Below the pieces are notes generated by a model. That model made no database searches. It saw only the letters and a list, made by a program, of their open reading frames with translations, and had not been told where the DNA came from. This document shows, piece after piece, positions 1 to 7,538 of a stretch of 64,000 nt of DNA (its first letter is position 1; each line of letters begins with the position of its first letter). Made by a program: the position numbers and the translations under genes. The DNA comes from Prevotellaceae bacterium (GTDB taxonomy: Bacteria; Bacteroidota; Bacteroidia; Bacteroidales; Paludibacteraceae): positions 24,451 to 88,450 of the forward strand of contig JACJXJ010000003.1 of assembly GCA_020636695.1 (NCBI GenBank), read 5' to 3'.

Positions 1-319
1 AACTGGCTATAATATTTTTTAAACGCATAGTACGTCCGTCGTACAACGTAGCTTCACCGTTTTGAATAGTCACTTCAGCTCCAAATCGACGAAATGTTGT
101 ATCCAAAAATGCAGCACAAGCGGCATGTTGAGTTGTGCCTGGAACGCGCGGTCCAAAAGCAACTTGAGTTTTTACAAATTGAAACGCAGAATCGCCACTA
201 AAAACAGGAACTGAATTTGTGTCTACCAACTGTTTTTGTGCATTGGGTTTACCACCACAAGCCGCCAAAAGACAACATGTAGCGAATAGTAACATCAGAA
301 ATTTTTGAGGTATTTGCAT
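1..319 (-). CDS. M28-family peptidase / glutaminyl-cyclase-like lipoprotein (partial, 5' end only)
   Basis: The reading frame starts at ATG 319 and runs off the window edge, giving 106 residues. It opens with a lipoprotein signal ending in LLAAC (Cys at about residue 21), so the product is probably anchored to the outer membrane facing the periplasm. After a short linker comes FGPRVPGT, followed by His, Cys and FGAEVT. This is the N-terminal signature of Bacteroidales M28-type zinc enzymes annotated as glutamine cyclotransferases, which form N-terminal pyroglutamate on exported proteins. The metal ligands lie outside the window. It is the last gene of a minus-strand operon, 15 bases after the Dabb gene. 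Family assignment rests on this N-terminal motif only. Confidence 0.75.
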   Translation of the reverse strand, partial: MQIPQKFLMLLFATCCLLAACGGKPNAQKQLVDTNSVPVFSGDSAFQFVKTQVAFGPRVPGTTQHAACAAFLDTTFRRFGAEVTIQNGEATLYDGRTMRLKNIIAS

Positions 320-334
320 TTTACAACCTATTTA

Positions 335-625
335 TCAAAGCTCAAAGTCCAGTGAAATACTTTGTTGCGAAACAGCCTGCATGTGCTTTTTCACAATATT
401 ACAATGATAAGGGTCATTTTGATATACCTCTAAAGCCTCCCAGCTATCAACGAGCACTTCCAACATAATATCAAATGAGCGTGGTGATTTTAACTCATCT
501 ATGTTCACAACAATCTCTTTAGCTGTAGGCACTTTACCTTTCATCGATTCCAGCACTTGTTTAGCTTGGGCACAATTGTGTGTGGTATTGTCGGCTAATT
601 TAAAACAAACTACGTGTTTTATCAT
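335..625 (-). CDS. Dabb (stress-responsive alpha/beta barrel) domain protein
   Basis: This 96-residue protein is a single Dabb domain: it starts MIKHVVCFKL, the typical first strand, and has the central FDIMLEV strand and the late DPYH segment seen in this ferredoxin-like dimeric barrel family. Family members are small cytoplasmic proteins of mostly unknown function, and some are monooxygenase- or cyclase-like. It sits between the gamma carbonic anhydrase gene (18 bases upstream) and the M28-type lipoprotein gene, so it is probably co-transcribed with both. The context does not reveal a substrate. The family call is good; a precise function cannot be given. Confidence 0.85.
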   Translation of the reverse strand: MIKHVVCFKLADNTTHNCAQAKQVLESMKGKVPTAKEIVVNIDELKSPRSFDIMLEVLVDSWEALEVYQNDPYHCNIVKKHMQAVSQQSISLDFEL

Positions 626-643
626 ACGGTGTAATCTTTAAAT

Positions 644-1165
644 TTATTTGTCTTCGGTGTACCAACTAGCGTACATCGCATAATTATGAGCTATTTTTTG
701 ATTTATCTCTTTGGCTTGTTCAGGCGACACCTCTTTCACTTGTTTAGCTGGGACGCCTGCCCAAATAGTATAAGGTGGAACTACGGTATTACTTAAAACC
801 AATGCATTAGCAGCAATAATAGCTCCTTCGCCAACCACAGCACCATCTAAAACTGTCGAACCCATGCCAACTAAAGCATAATCTTTGATGGTAGCTCCAT
901 GAATATTGACATTGTGACCAACAGACACATAATCGCCGATATGAATTTGCGATTTTTCGTATAATGTATGTAATACTGCGCCATCCTGAATATTCACGTG
1001 ATTACCTATCCGAATAGAATTCACATCACCTCGTACCACCGCATTAAACCACACACTACAGTTGTCACCAAGCACGGTATCACCAACAATAGTAGCATTA
1101 TCAGCCAAAAAACAGTGCTGACCAATTTGTGGCGTAAAGCCACGTACAGATTTAATTAAAGCCAT
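644..1165 (-). CDS. Gamma carbonic anhydrase-like hexapeptide-repeat protein
   Basis: The 173-residue protein is a left-handed beta-helix made of hexapeptide repeats (for example IGDYVS, VGHNVN), as in the YrdA/PaaY/CaiE group of gamma carbonic anhydrase homologues. The three histidines expected to bind zinc are present at about residues 66, 84 and 89, and the structural RGD-type turn is at 46-48. Family members are cytoplasmic trimers; some hydrate carbon dioxide, others have no measured activity. It is the first gene of a three-gene minus-strand operon, with a Bacteroidota-type -7 element just upstream. Length is normal for the family. Confidence 0.88.
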   Translation of the reverse strand: MALIKSVRGFTPQIGQHCFLADNATIVGDTVLGDNCSVWFNAVVRGDVNSIRIGNHVNIQDGAVLHTLYEKSQIHIGDYVSVGHNVNIHGATIKDYALVGMGSTVLDGAVVGEGAIIAANALVLSNTVVPPYTIWAGVPAKQVKEVSPEQAKEINQKIAHNYAMYASWYTEDK

Positions 1166-1193
1166 ATTTTTTGTTGTTTCAAGTTTTCTGGTA

Positions 1194-1201
1194 CAAAAAT
1201 A
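1194..1201 (-). promoter_or_regulatory. -7 promoter element (TAnnTTTG) for the gamma carbonic anhydrase operon
   Basis: On the minus strand this reads TATTTTTG, a full match to the Bacteroidota -7 consensus TAnnTTTG, about 30 bases upstream of the start codon. No TTG lies at the expected 19-21 base distance, so this is a half-site call only. Confidence 0.4.
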
Positions 1202-1472
1202 CGCTTTTTATCTCAAAAAAGAGAAAAATACGTTTTTTTAATGTCATTGTTCCTTTTTTATAATCTATTTTTATCACAAAATCATATTTTATTATTTTTG
1301 AACATGTTAAAAATGCACAAAAAACCTAATTTGTGCAGATATTTTACCAATTAGCTTAGTTTTTTAACTATCAATGCTTTATCAAAAAAATAAAAAAGTA
1401 ACGGCTCCTAAAAAATGCACAATCATATATGGTTTGTGCCGAAACTAGTAAAATTATAGGTCAAAACGAATG

Positions 1473-1499
1473 TTGATTGAAAAAAAATTGTTTCCTTTG
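1473..1499 (+). promoter_or_regulatory. Possible acpP-fabF promoter
   Basis: TTG at 1473-1475 is followed 16 bases later by TTCCTTTG at 1492-1499, one mismatch from TAnnTTTG. Spacing is a little short compared with the usual 19-21 bases. The implied start site is about 45 bases before the acpP ATG. Confidence 0.35.
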
Positions 1500-1546
1500 C
1501 AACTCAATTTTTTGAATTTTTTACTAACCCAAAACATTTTTGAATT

Positions 1547-1783
1547 ATGTCACAATTAGAAGAAAAAGTAAAAGCTATTATTGTTGAAAAATTAGGCGTT
1601 GACGCTGCTGAAGTAACTAACGAAGCAAGTTTCACTGCTGATCTTGGCGCAGATTCTTTGGATACAGTTGAATTGATTATGGAATTCGAAAAAGAATTTA
1701 ATATTCAAATCCCAGAAGAAGCAGCTGAAAAAATTGCTACTGTAGGTGATGCTATCTCTCACATCGAAGCAGCTACAAAATAA
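1547..1783 (+). CDS. acpP: Acyl carrier protein
   Basis: A 78-residue acidic protein with the canonical phosphopantetheine attachment motif GADSLDTVEL; the modified serine is residue 37. It carries growing acyl chains as thioesters in type II fatty acid synthesis in the cytoplasm and also supplies lipid A and phospholipid acyltransferases. It lies 19 bases before fabF, the standard acpP-fabF pairing, so the two are surely co-transcribed. Codon use is biased to T-ending codons, as in strongly expressed genes of this window. Length and sequence are typical, with no unusual features. Confidence 0.97.
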   Translation: MSQLEEKVKAIIVEKLGVDAAEVTNEASFTADLGADSLDTVELIMEFEKEFNIQIPEEAAEKIATVGDAISHIEAATK

Positions 1784-1802
1784 TAACTCTTTCTCTACTT
1801 TT

Positions 1803-3065
1803 ATGGAATTAAAACGAGTAGTAGTAACAGGCCTCGGCGCCGTCACTCCACTTGGCAACACTGTCCCACAATTCTGGGACAGCGTTGTAAATGGCAAGAG
1901 TGGTGCAGGCCCAATTACCCACTTTGACACTACCAATTTCAAGACCAAATTCGCGTGTGAAGTCAAAAATTTTGACGGATCTGAATTTATTGACCGCAAG
2001 GAAGTGCGTAAAATGGATTTATGTTCACAATACGCTGTTGTGGCTGCAGATGAAGCTATTGCAGATGCAAAAATTGAAGTTGAGAAGGAAAATTTGGATA
2101 AAATTGGTGTTATTTTTGGAATCGGTATCGGCGGTATTAAAACATTTGAAGAAGAAGTGTTGGGATATGCCAAAACAAAGGATACTATTGGTCCAAAATT
2201 CAATCCTTTTTTTATACCAAAAATGATTGCTGATATTGGTCCTGGTCACGTTTCCATTAAATATGGTTTTCGTGGTCCTAATTTCACCACCACATCAGCC
2301 TGTGCGTCTTCGACCAATGCTATTGTCGATGCATTTAACTATATCCGTTTAGGTAAAGCAAATATTATTGTAACGGGTGGTGCTGAAGCTGCTATTACCG
2401 AGGCTGGTGTAGGTGGTTTCAGTTCTATGCATGCTATTTCTGCACGCAACGATTCTCCTGAAACTGCATCTCGTCCATTTAGCGCTAGCCGCGATGGTTT
2501 TGTGATTGGTGAAGGTGGTGCCTGTTTAATTCTTGAAGAATACGAACACGCTAAAGCACGCGGTGCCAAAATTTATGCTGAATTAGCGGGCTGCGGTTTA
2601 AGTGCTGATGCACACCACATTACAGCTCCTCATCCAGAAGGTCTAGGAGCGATACTTGTAATGAAAAATGCTCTAGAAGATGCTGAGATGAAACCAGAAG
2701 ATATTGACTATATCAATGTTCACGGCACATCTACTCCTCTAGGAGATATAGCAGAAACCAAAGCTATCAAAGAAGTATTCGGAGAGTCAGCTTACAAACT
2801 AAATATTAGCTCTTCTAAATCGATGACAGGACACTTACTTGGTGCTACTGGTGCATTAGAAGCTCTAGTTTGTGTACTTTCAATCCAAAACAACATTGTT
2901 ACACCAACGATTAACTTTACCGAAGGTGATGAAGATCCTGAAATTGATTACAAATTGAATTTCACTTTCAACAAAGCTCAAAAGCGCGAAGTGCGCGCTG
3001 CTTTGTCGAACACATTCGGATTTGGTGGTCATAATGCAAGCGTTATCTTTAAGAAATTAAACTAA
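1803..3065 (+). CDS. fabF: Beta-ketoacyl-ACP synthase II
   Basis: FabF condenses malonyl-ACP with acyl-ACP in chain elongation. I start it at ATG 1803, giving 420 residues beginning MELKRVVVTGLG, the usual FabF N-terminus; an upstream in-frame ATG at 1746 lies inside acpP and is unlikely. The Cys-His-His triad is complete: C167 in TSACASS, H308 in NVHGTSTPLGD and H344 in KSMTGHLLGATG. The glycine-rich C-terminal FGFGGHN is present. It follows acpP by 19 bases and is closed by a strong terminator at 3089-3125, so acpP-fabF forms a two-gene unit. Confidence 0.96.
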   Translation: MELKRVVVTGLGAVTPLGNTVPQFWDSVVNGKSGAGPITHFDTTNFKTKFACEVKNFDGSEFIDRKEVRKMDLCSQYAVVAADEAIADAKIEVEKENLDKIGVIFGIGIGGIKTFEEEVLGYAKTKDTIGPKFNPFFIPKMIADIGPGHVSIKYGFRGPNFTTTSACASSTNAIVDAFNYIRLGKANIIVTGGAEAAITEAGVGGFSSMHAISARNDSPETASRPFSASRDGFVIGEGGACLILEEYEHAKARGAKIYAELAGCGLSADAHHITAPHPEGLGAILVMKNALEDAEMKPEDIDYINVHGTSTPLGDIAETKAIKEVFGESAYKLNISSSKSMTGHLLGATGALEALVCVLSIQNNIVTPTINFTEGDEDPEIDYKLNFTFNKAQKREVRAALSNTFGFGGHNASVIFKKLN

Positions 3066-3088
3066 TTACGCATCTTTTTGTTATACTA

Positions 3089-3125
3089 AAAGCGAGCTCT
3101 CAACGCCATGTTGAGAGCTCGCTTT
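3089..3125 (+). terminator. Intrinsic terminator after acpP-fabF
   Basis: A perfect 16-base-pair inverted repeat (3089-3104 with 3110-3125) around a 5-base loop, starting 24 bases after the fabF stop. The T-rich end (CTTTACTTTT) follows on the plus strand. Confidence 0.85.
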
Positions 3126-3229
3126 ACTTTTATCAGCGTTCAAACGTGAAATAAAATCAAATCGTTCAGACTATTTCTAAACATATTGTTACTTATCAAT
3201 ACAAGTTTGATTACCAATTATAATTCAAT

Positions 3230-3266
3230 AAAAAACGTGGGCGGGAACTTCACAGCCCCCGCCCAC
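3230..3266 (-). terminator. GC-rich terminator downstream of yidC
   Basis: Read on the minus strand, GTGGGCGGG (3266-3258) pairs perfectly with CCCGCCCAC (3245-3237) around a 12-base loop. It is followed by G and six T residues (3235-3230). It stands out sharply from the AT-rich surroundings. It could end yidC, the candidate small RNA just upstream, or both. Confidence 0.8.
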
Positions 3267-3320
3267 TGATGCGGAACATAACCAATTATTCTTAGTTAAA
3301 ACCTTACCTTTTGTTCCGCA
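3230..3320 (-). ncRNA. Candidate small RNA or structured yidC 3' end
   Basis: On the minus strand, TGCGGAAC (3320-3313) can pair perfectly with GTTCCGCA (3277-3270), enclosing 35 bases, and is followed three bases later by the GC-rich terminator hairpin. Directly upstream, 3326-3319 reads TAATTTTG, a perfect -7 promoter element, so an RNA of roughly 85 bases could have its own start. No good -33 element is visible, and the first stem overlaps the -7 element by two bases, so it may instead be a structured 3' untranslated region of yidC. I do not recognise the family. Confidence 0.3.
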
Positions 3321-3332
3321 AAATTAAATATT

Positions 3333-5210
3333 TTAACGTTTTTTCTGTTGCATCGCTTTTTGTTGTTGGCGTTGTGCTTCTTCTAAACGTGCCATAAAAC
3401 CAGATTTTTTTGCAGGTTTTTGTTTCTTAGCTTCTAACTTTTTCAATAATTTTTCTTCATCTACAAACAAACGGAATAAGTAAGTTTGACCAATAGTAAT
3501 CAATAATGAAATAAAGTAATAGTAGCTCAAACCTGACGCATAATCGTTGAACATAAACATAAACATGAATGGCATTAAGTACATCATCCACTTCATAGCC
3601 CCCATTTGCTGACCACCAGCTTGATTAGCCATATTTAGTTTGGTATAAATCACATTGGTGATAGTCATCAACAAGCAAAATAAACTAATATGATTGCCAA
3701 AATAAGGTGTTATAAGCGGAATATATGCATCCCAGCTAAATATGGCATCATAACTTGATAAATCGTGTGCCCAAAGAAAACTTTGTTGACGTAGTTCAAT
3801 TGCAGCAGGAAAAAAGGAGAACATCGCAAACAAGATTGGCATTTGCAACAACATCGGCAAGCAACCACTCATTGGGCTTACCCCTACACGTTTGTACAAT
3901 GCCATAGTGGCTTGTTGACGCTCCATCGCTTTTTCAGCAGGTATTTTTGCATTAATTTCGTCAATTTGCGGTTTTAAAACACGCATTTTAGCGGTTGACA
4001 TATACGATTTATAGGTAAATGGCAATAAAATAAGTTTGATAGCAATAGTCATCAACAAAATGATGATACCATAGTTAGAAATAAAACTACCAAAGAAATT
4101 AAACATAGGGATAATTAGTAACCGACTCACCCAACGAAACAAACTCCAACCTAACGGAATGATTTCTTGTAATTTCAATTTTTTATCACTGTCAACATCT
4201 TTATCGTACTGACTTAATGTTTTATATTGATTTGGTCCAATATAAATCCGAAATTTAGAAGCTTCAGTTCCTTTAGGATCAAATGAAACGGCCGTTTCAG
4301 CTGTATAATTTTTGAGATATTTCGATTTTTCATTTTCGACAACACTTTCAAGAGCCGTAGATGTAAATGAGTTTTCGGCGATAAATATGGTGCTAAAAAA
4401 TTGGTCTTTGAACGCAATCCAACGCACTTTACCAGCTGGTTTTTCTGCGTCATTTTTTGACTCGCTCAACTGTTCCATATCATCGGCTGTATAACGAAAG
4501 TTAAGTGTAGCATAACGACTTTCGAATTTACGACCTTTTTCTTGTTGACGAATACGCTGATTCCAGCGCATTTCGAGCGCTGTCATAGTTGGATCCAAGT
4601 AATTGGTCATATTATGTGCCTGCACATCAAGCTGTACCATATAATCGTCGGCAGGCAGTGTATAGGTAAAGTCGATATAGCTAGCTGAATCGACTGCTAA
4701 ACGCATGACTAACGCTTGTCCATCAGCATTAGCCGTTTGCTTTTGAGGTACAAAATATAATTCATTAGTGCTTAAAACACGATTGTTACGGGTAAGTAAT
4801 GTAAATGCTAAATCACTTTCTTTACCTTCAAATAAAACCAATGGCAACGAATCATGCGTTTGATATTTTTTGAGTTGAGCGGAATAAATGTATCCACCTT
4901 TTGTATTGACCTGTAACTTGAGCAAGTCGTTTTCAAGGGTTACGAGTTCCTCTTTGCCTTCGGCAGCCGAAGCAAAATCGCCATAAATAGCAGCTTTGGA
5001 AGTTACCGCCGTATCAGCAACTATTGGTTGTTGTGGTGTTTGAGCTTCGATGGCCTGTTCAGCTAATTTATTAGCTTCTTCTACCATGGCGATAGAGTCA
5101 CGATAATGTTGTTTGGCAGCCTTTTGCTCTGCTGTCGGCTGGGTCATCCAATTGAATCCAAGAATAATTGCTAAAATGAGAACGATACCAATAATTGAAT
5201 TTTTGTCCAT
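3333..5210 (-). CDS. yidC: Membrane protein insertase YidC
   Basis: YidC inserts and folds inner-membrane proteins, alone or with SecYEG. The 625-residue protein starts with an N-terminal membrane anchor (about residues 5-21, IIGIVLILAIILGF). Next comes the large periplasmic beta-sandwich domain of Gram-negative YidC (about 60-340). The conserved insertase core follows, with membrane segments from about residue 365 and the SPMSGCLPMLLQMPILFAMFS-like region near 445. The C-terminus is very basic and glutamine-rich, fitting ribosome contact. The gene stands alone on the minus strand, with a -7 element at 5308-5315. Length is normal for Bacteroidota. Confidence 0.96.
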   Translation of the reverse strand: MDKNSIIGIVLILAIILGFNWMTQPTAEQKAAKQHYRDSIAMVEEANKLAEQAIEAQTPQQPIVADTAVTSKAAIYGDFASAAEGKEELVTLENDLLKLQVNTKGGYIYSAQLKKYQTHDSLPLVLFEGKESDLAFTLLTRNNRVLSTNELYFVPQKQTANADGQALVMRLAVDSASYIDFTYTLPADDYMVQLDVQAHNMTNYLDPTMTALEMRWNQRIRQQEKGRKFESRYATLNFRYTADDMEQLSESKNDAEKPAGKVRWIAFKDQFFSTIFIAENSFTSTALESVVENEKSKYLKNYTAETAVSFDPKGTEASKFRIYIGPNQYKTLSQYDKDVDSDKKLKLQEIIPLGWSLFRWVSRLLIIPMFNFFGSFISNYGIIILLMTIAIKLILLPFTYKSYMSTAKMRVLKPQIDEINAKIPAEKAMERQQATMALYKRVGVSPMSGCLPMLLQMPILFAMFSFFPAAIELRQQSFLWAHDLSSYDAIFSWDAYIPLITPYFGNHISLFCLLMTITNVIYTKLNMANQAGGQQMGAMKWMMYLMPFMFMFMFNDYASGLSYYYFISLLITIGQTYLFRLFVDEEKLLKKLEAKKQKPAKKSGFMARLEEAQRQQQKAMQQKKR

Positions 5211-5307
5211 AAAAATGAGGTTAATTTATAAGCCCTTAATTGAATCCTTTTTAGAAAGAACTGATAAGGTACTTAAATTGCTTAAAACAAATACGTAAAC
5301 GAGGGGA

Positions 5308-5315
5308 CAAAGTTA
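5308..5315 (-). promoter_or_regulatory. -7 promoter element for yidC
   Basis: Minus strand TAACTTTG is a full match to TAnnTTTG, about 98 bases upstream of the yidC ATG. No clear TTG stands at 19-21 bases, so the call rests on one half-site. Confidence 0.45.
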
Positions 5316-5429
5316 CAGAAAATGTTTGAATTCAGGCGTATTTTTCATGACAATTGCTAAAATTTGCACACTTTAGCTTTATTGAGAAATTTTTAACTGG
5401 TTTATAGAGAGCCAATAGAAAAAAAGATG

Positions 5430-5437
5430 TAATTTTG
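5430..5437 (+). promoter_or_regulatory. -7 promoter element for the TetR gene
   Basis: TAATTTTG matches TAnnTTTG perfectly, 26 bases before the ATG at 5464. The -33 region is weak (a TGG near 5398). The implied leader is about 20 bases. Confidence 0.5.
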
Positions 5438-5463
5438 CACACTATTGTAAATTTATACTCAAA

Positions 5464-6063
5464 ATGAAGACTCCAAAAGTTTCAAAAACCCGTGTATTAA
5501 TGGTTGACGTTGCTCGTCGACTTTTTGCACAGTATGGGAAAGAGAATGTCACCATGAACGATATTGCTGTGGCTTCAGGCAAAGGTCGTCGCACACTTTA
5601 CACCTATTTTGGCAGCAAAGACGAGGTATATCTAGCCGTTATCGAAAATGAGTTGGATTTAATGGTAGAACGCCTACAAGGTGTATTACGAATGCCACTT
5701 TCACCCGAAAAAAAGTTGGAAGAGTATGTGTTTGTACATTTTGAAGCGGTAAAAGAAGCTATTACGCGTAACGGGTCTTTACGCGCTGACTTTTTTCGTA
5801 ATATTTACGAAGTTGAAAAGGCTCGTCGCCCGATTGACATCAAAGAAATTCGTATGATTCGTGAAATTATGGAAGAAGGTGCCGTGAAAGGCGTATTTCG
5901 TCTACAAAGTACACAATGGGCTGCCATGATGTTTTTATATGCTTTGAAAGGTATGGAAACTCCTTATATCAATAACAACATTAGCAACTATATTAAAGAC
6001 CATCGTACTCAAATTATGAACGTTATTTTAAATGGCCTTTCTACAAACAAATATGAATATTAA
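5464..6063 (+). CDS. TetR/AcrR family transcriptional regulator
   Basis: A 199-residue one-component regulator. The N-terminal helix-turn-helix spans about residues 8-55, with the family pattern ARRLFAQYGKENVTMNDIA, then KGRRTLYTYFGSKDEVY. The C-terminal ligand-binding part (about 60-195) is divergent, so the inducer cannot be predicted. The acyltransferase frame that follows overlaps its end, and translation is probably coupled. Regulators beside acyltransferase genes often respond to fatty acids or envelope state, but that is only a guess here. Start chosen at the ATG that begins the basic N-terminal arm. Confidence 0.92.
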   Translation: MKTPKVSKTRVLMVDVARRLFAQYGKENVTMNDIAVASGKGRRTLYTYFGSKDEVYLAVIENELDLMVERLQGVLRMPLSPEKKLEEYVFVHFEAVKEAITRNGSLRADFFRNIYEVEKARRPIDIKEIRMIREIMEEGAVKGVFRLQSTQWAAMMFLYALKGMETPYINNNISNYIKDHRTQIMNVILNGLSTNKYEY

Positions 6064-7030
6064 AACAATGACTAAAAGCGATTTAAGACGTGAAATAGTT
6101 CTATTTTTAGCGTATCCATTTTTAGAACTTGCTATACTCATTTTACGATTTCTACCTAAAACATGGCGCAATCATTTGGGCACATTTATCGGTGGTTTGT
6201 CGTACAAATGGAATGAAAAAACGCGTACGCGCACATTAGCGAGTCTAACCACCGCTTATGGTGACACAAAATCACCAGCAGAAATAGAAGTCATGGCGCG
6301 CGAAGTTTTAGTAAATATCAATAAATCGGTACTTGATTATTTTGCCACAGCGCATATAACCAAACCCGAGCGATTTTTTAAATTCGTGGAGGTCGTAGGT
6401 GAAGAACATTTAAAACAAGCATACGAGCAAAAACGTGGCGTTATTTGCCTTATTCCACACTTAAGTTCTTGGGAATTATCGGCAGTAACTCCTCCTATGT
6501 TAGGTTATAAAACGTGTGGAGCCAGCAAAAGCGTCAAAGGATTTTTACTACAACACATGATGGTTCGCTTTCGCGAACGACGCGGCATGCGTAATATTTC
6601 GCGCGAAGGTTCTTATTAAAAGTTAGTAACGGCACTTAAAAATGGCGAATGTTTAATTATCATGATTGATCAAGACACCAAAGTAAAAGGTCTCTTTGTT
6701 GATTTTTATGGTAAAAAAGCCTATACACCAATGGGTGTTGCGCGCTTAGCATTAGAAACCGACGCTGTAGTGGTACCAATGGCAACTACACGGATAGCCG
6801 ATAGTCGTTATCGATTTACCATTTATCCAGCATTGGAAACCATCAAAACAGGTGATTACGAAAAAGATTTATACGCTAATACACAATTGGAAACTGATGT
6901 GATGGAGCAAATTATTCGTGAAACACCAACTCAATGGGTGTGGATGCATCGCCGTTGGAAAACAACACCAGAAAACTTAAAAATCTATTTGGAACGACGC
7001 GCACTCGAAAAACAAAAACAGGCTAAATAA
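6053..7030 (+). pseudogene. LpxL/HtrB-like lysophospholipid (lipid A) acyltransferase, interrupted by one in-frame stop
   Basis: Members of this inner-membrane family transfer a secondary acyl chain to lipid A precursors. The frame from ATG 6053 encodes an N-terminal membrane segment and the catalytic HX4E motif in PHLSSWELSA. It then meets TAA at 6617-6619, just after the conserved REGSY stretch. The same frame resumes immediately with KLVTALKNGECLIIMIDQD and runs to 7030 with the expected C-terminal half. No bases are missing: one codon separates two parts that together make about 325 residues, a normal family length. The two open pieces are 6053-6619 and 6662-7030 (first ATG after the stop). 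It could be a recent nonsense mutation, a sequencing error or read-through. Confidence 0.8.
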
Positions 7031-7033
7031 AAA

Positions 7034-7531
7034 ATGACACGTATTGGCATTTTATCGGACACACATGCTTACCTTGATGAGCGTATTTTTGAACACTTCA
7101 AAGAGTGCGATGAAATTTGGCACGCCGGTGACATTGGTTCTTTGGAAGTAGTTCAAAAATTAGCAGCTTTTAAACCTTTACGAGCCGTTCATGGCAATGT
7201 TGATGGTGGTTCTTTACGTGGAAATTATCCTGAATTCTTGAGCTTCGAATGTGAACAAGTATCAGTTTTACTGACGCATATTGGCGGCTATCCTGGACGT
7301 TACTGGCCCGAAGCAAAAAGAAAAATTATAGACCTGCGTCCCGATTTATTTGTATGTGGCCATTCGCACATTTTAAAAGTGCAATTCGACCAAACATTCA
7401 ATATGCTTTGTGTAAATCCTGGAGCTGCAGGTTTAGAAGGATTCCACCAAGTACGTACACTGCTCCGCTTTGAAATTGATGGCAAAAACATTCAAAATTT
7501 AGAAGTGATAGAAATGCCTAAACATCATTAA
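7034..7531 (+). CDS. Metallophosphoesterase, YfcE/MJ0936 family
   Basis: This 165-residue protein is a compact calcineurin-like phosphoesterase. The metal-binding motifs are in order: SDTH (D9, H11), HAGDIGS (D33), HGNVDG, LTHIGG and CGHSHI. That set defines the YfcE/MJ0936 group of cytoplasmic phosphodiesterases, whose natural substrates are mostly unknown. It begins 3 bases after the acyltransferase frame and is followed 7 bases later by the DUF5686 gene, so it belongs to the same plus-strand operon. Family call is firm; substrate unknown. Confidence 0.92.
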   Translation: MTRIGILSDTHAYLDERIFEHFKECDEIWHAGDIGSLEVVQKLAAFKPLRAVHGNVDGGSLRGNYPEFLSFECEQVSVLLTHIGGYPGRYWPEAKRKIIDLRPDLFVCGHSHILKVQFDQTFNMLCVNPGAAGLEGFHQVRTLLRFEIDGKNIQNLEVIEMPKHH

Positions 7532-7538
7532 TACAACG

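Larger units (their letters stand above)
1166..1546. other. Gene-free divergent region between the carbonic anhydrase operon and acpP
   Basis: About 380 bases, very AT-rich, without a credible reading frame. It must hold promoters for the leftward operon and for acpP-fabF. Near 1197-1240 there are two near-copies of AAAATACGCTTTTT with a small inverted repeat (TTTTTATCTC / GAGAAAAA) between them; its role is unknown. A TATTTTTG half-site at 1293-1300 (plus strand) lacks a matching -33 element. No RNA gene is recognisable. Confidence 0.6.

Noticed and set aside
1592..2203. Long open frame on the minus strand opposite acpP-fabF
   Set aside because: Antisense shadow of two certain genes, with no family signature.
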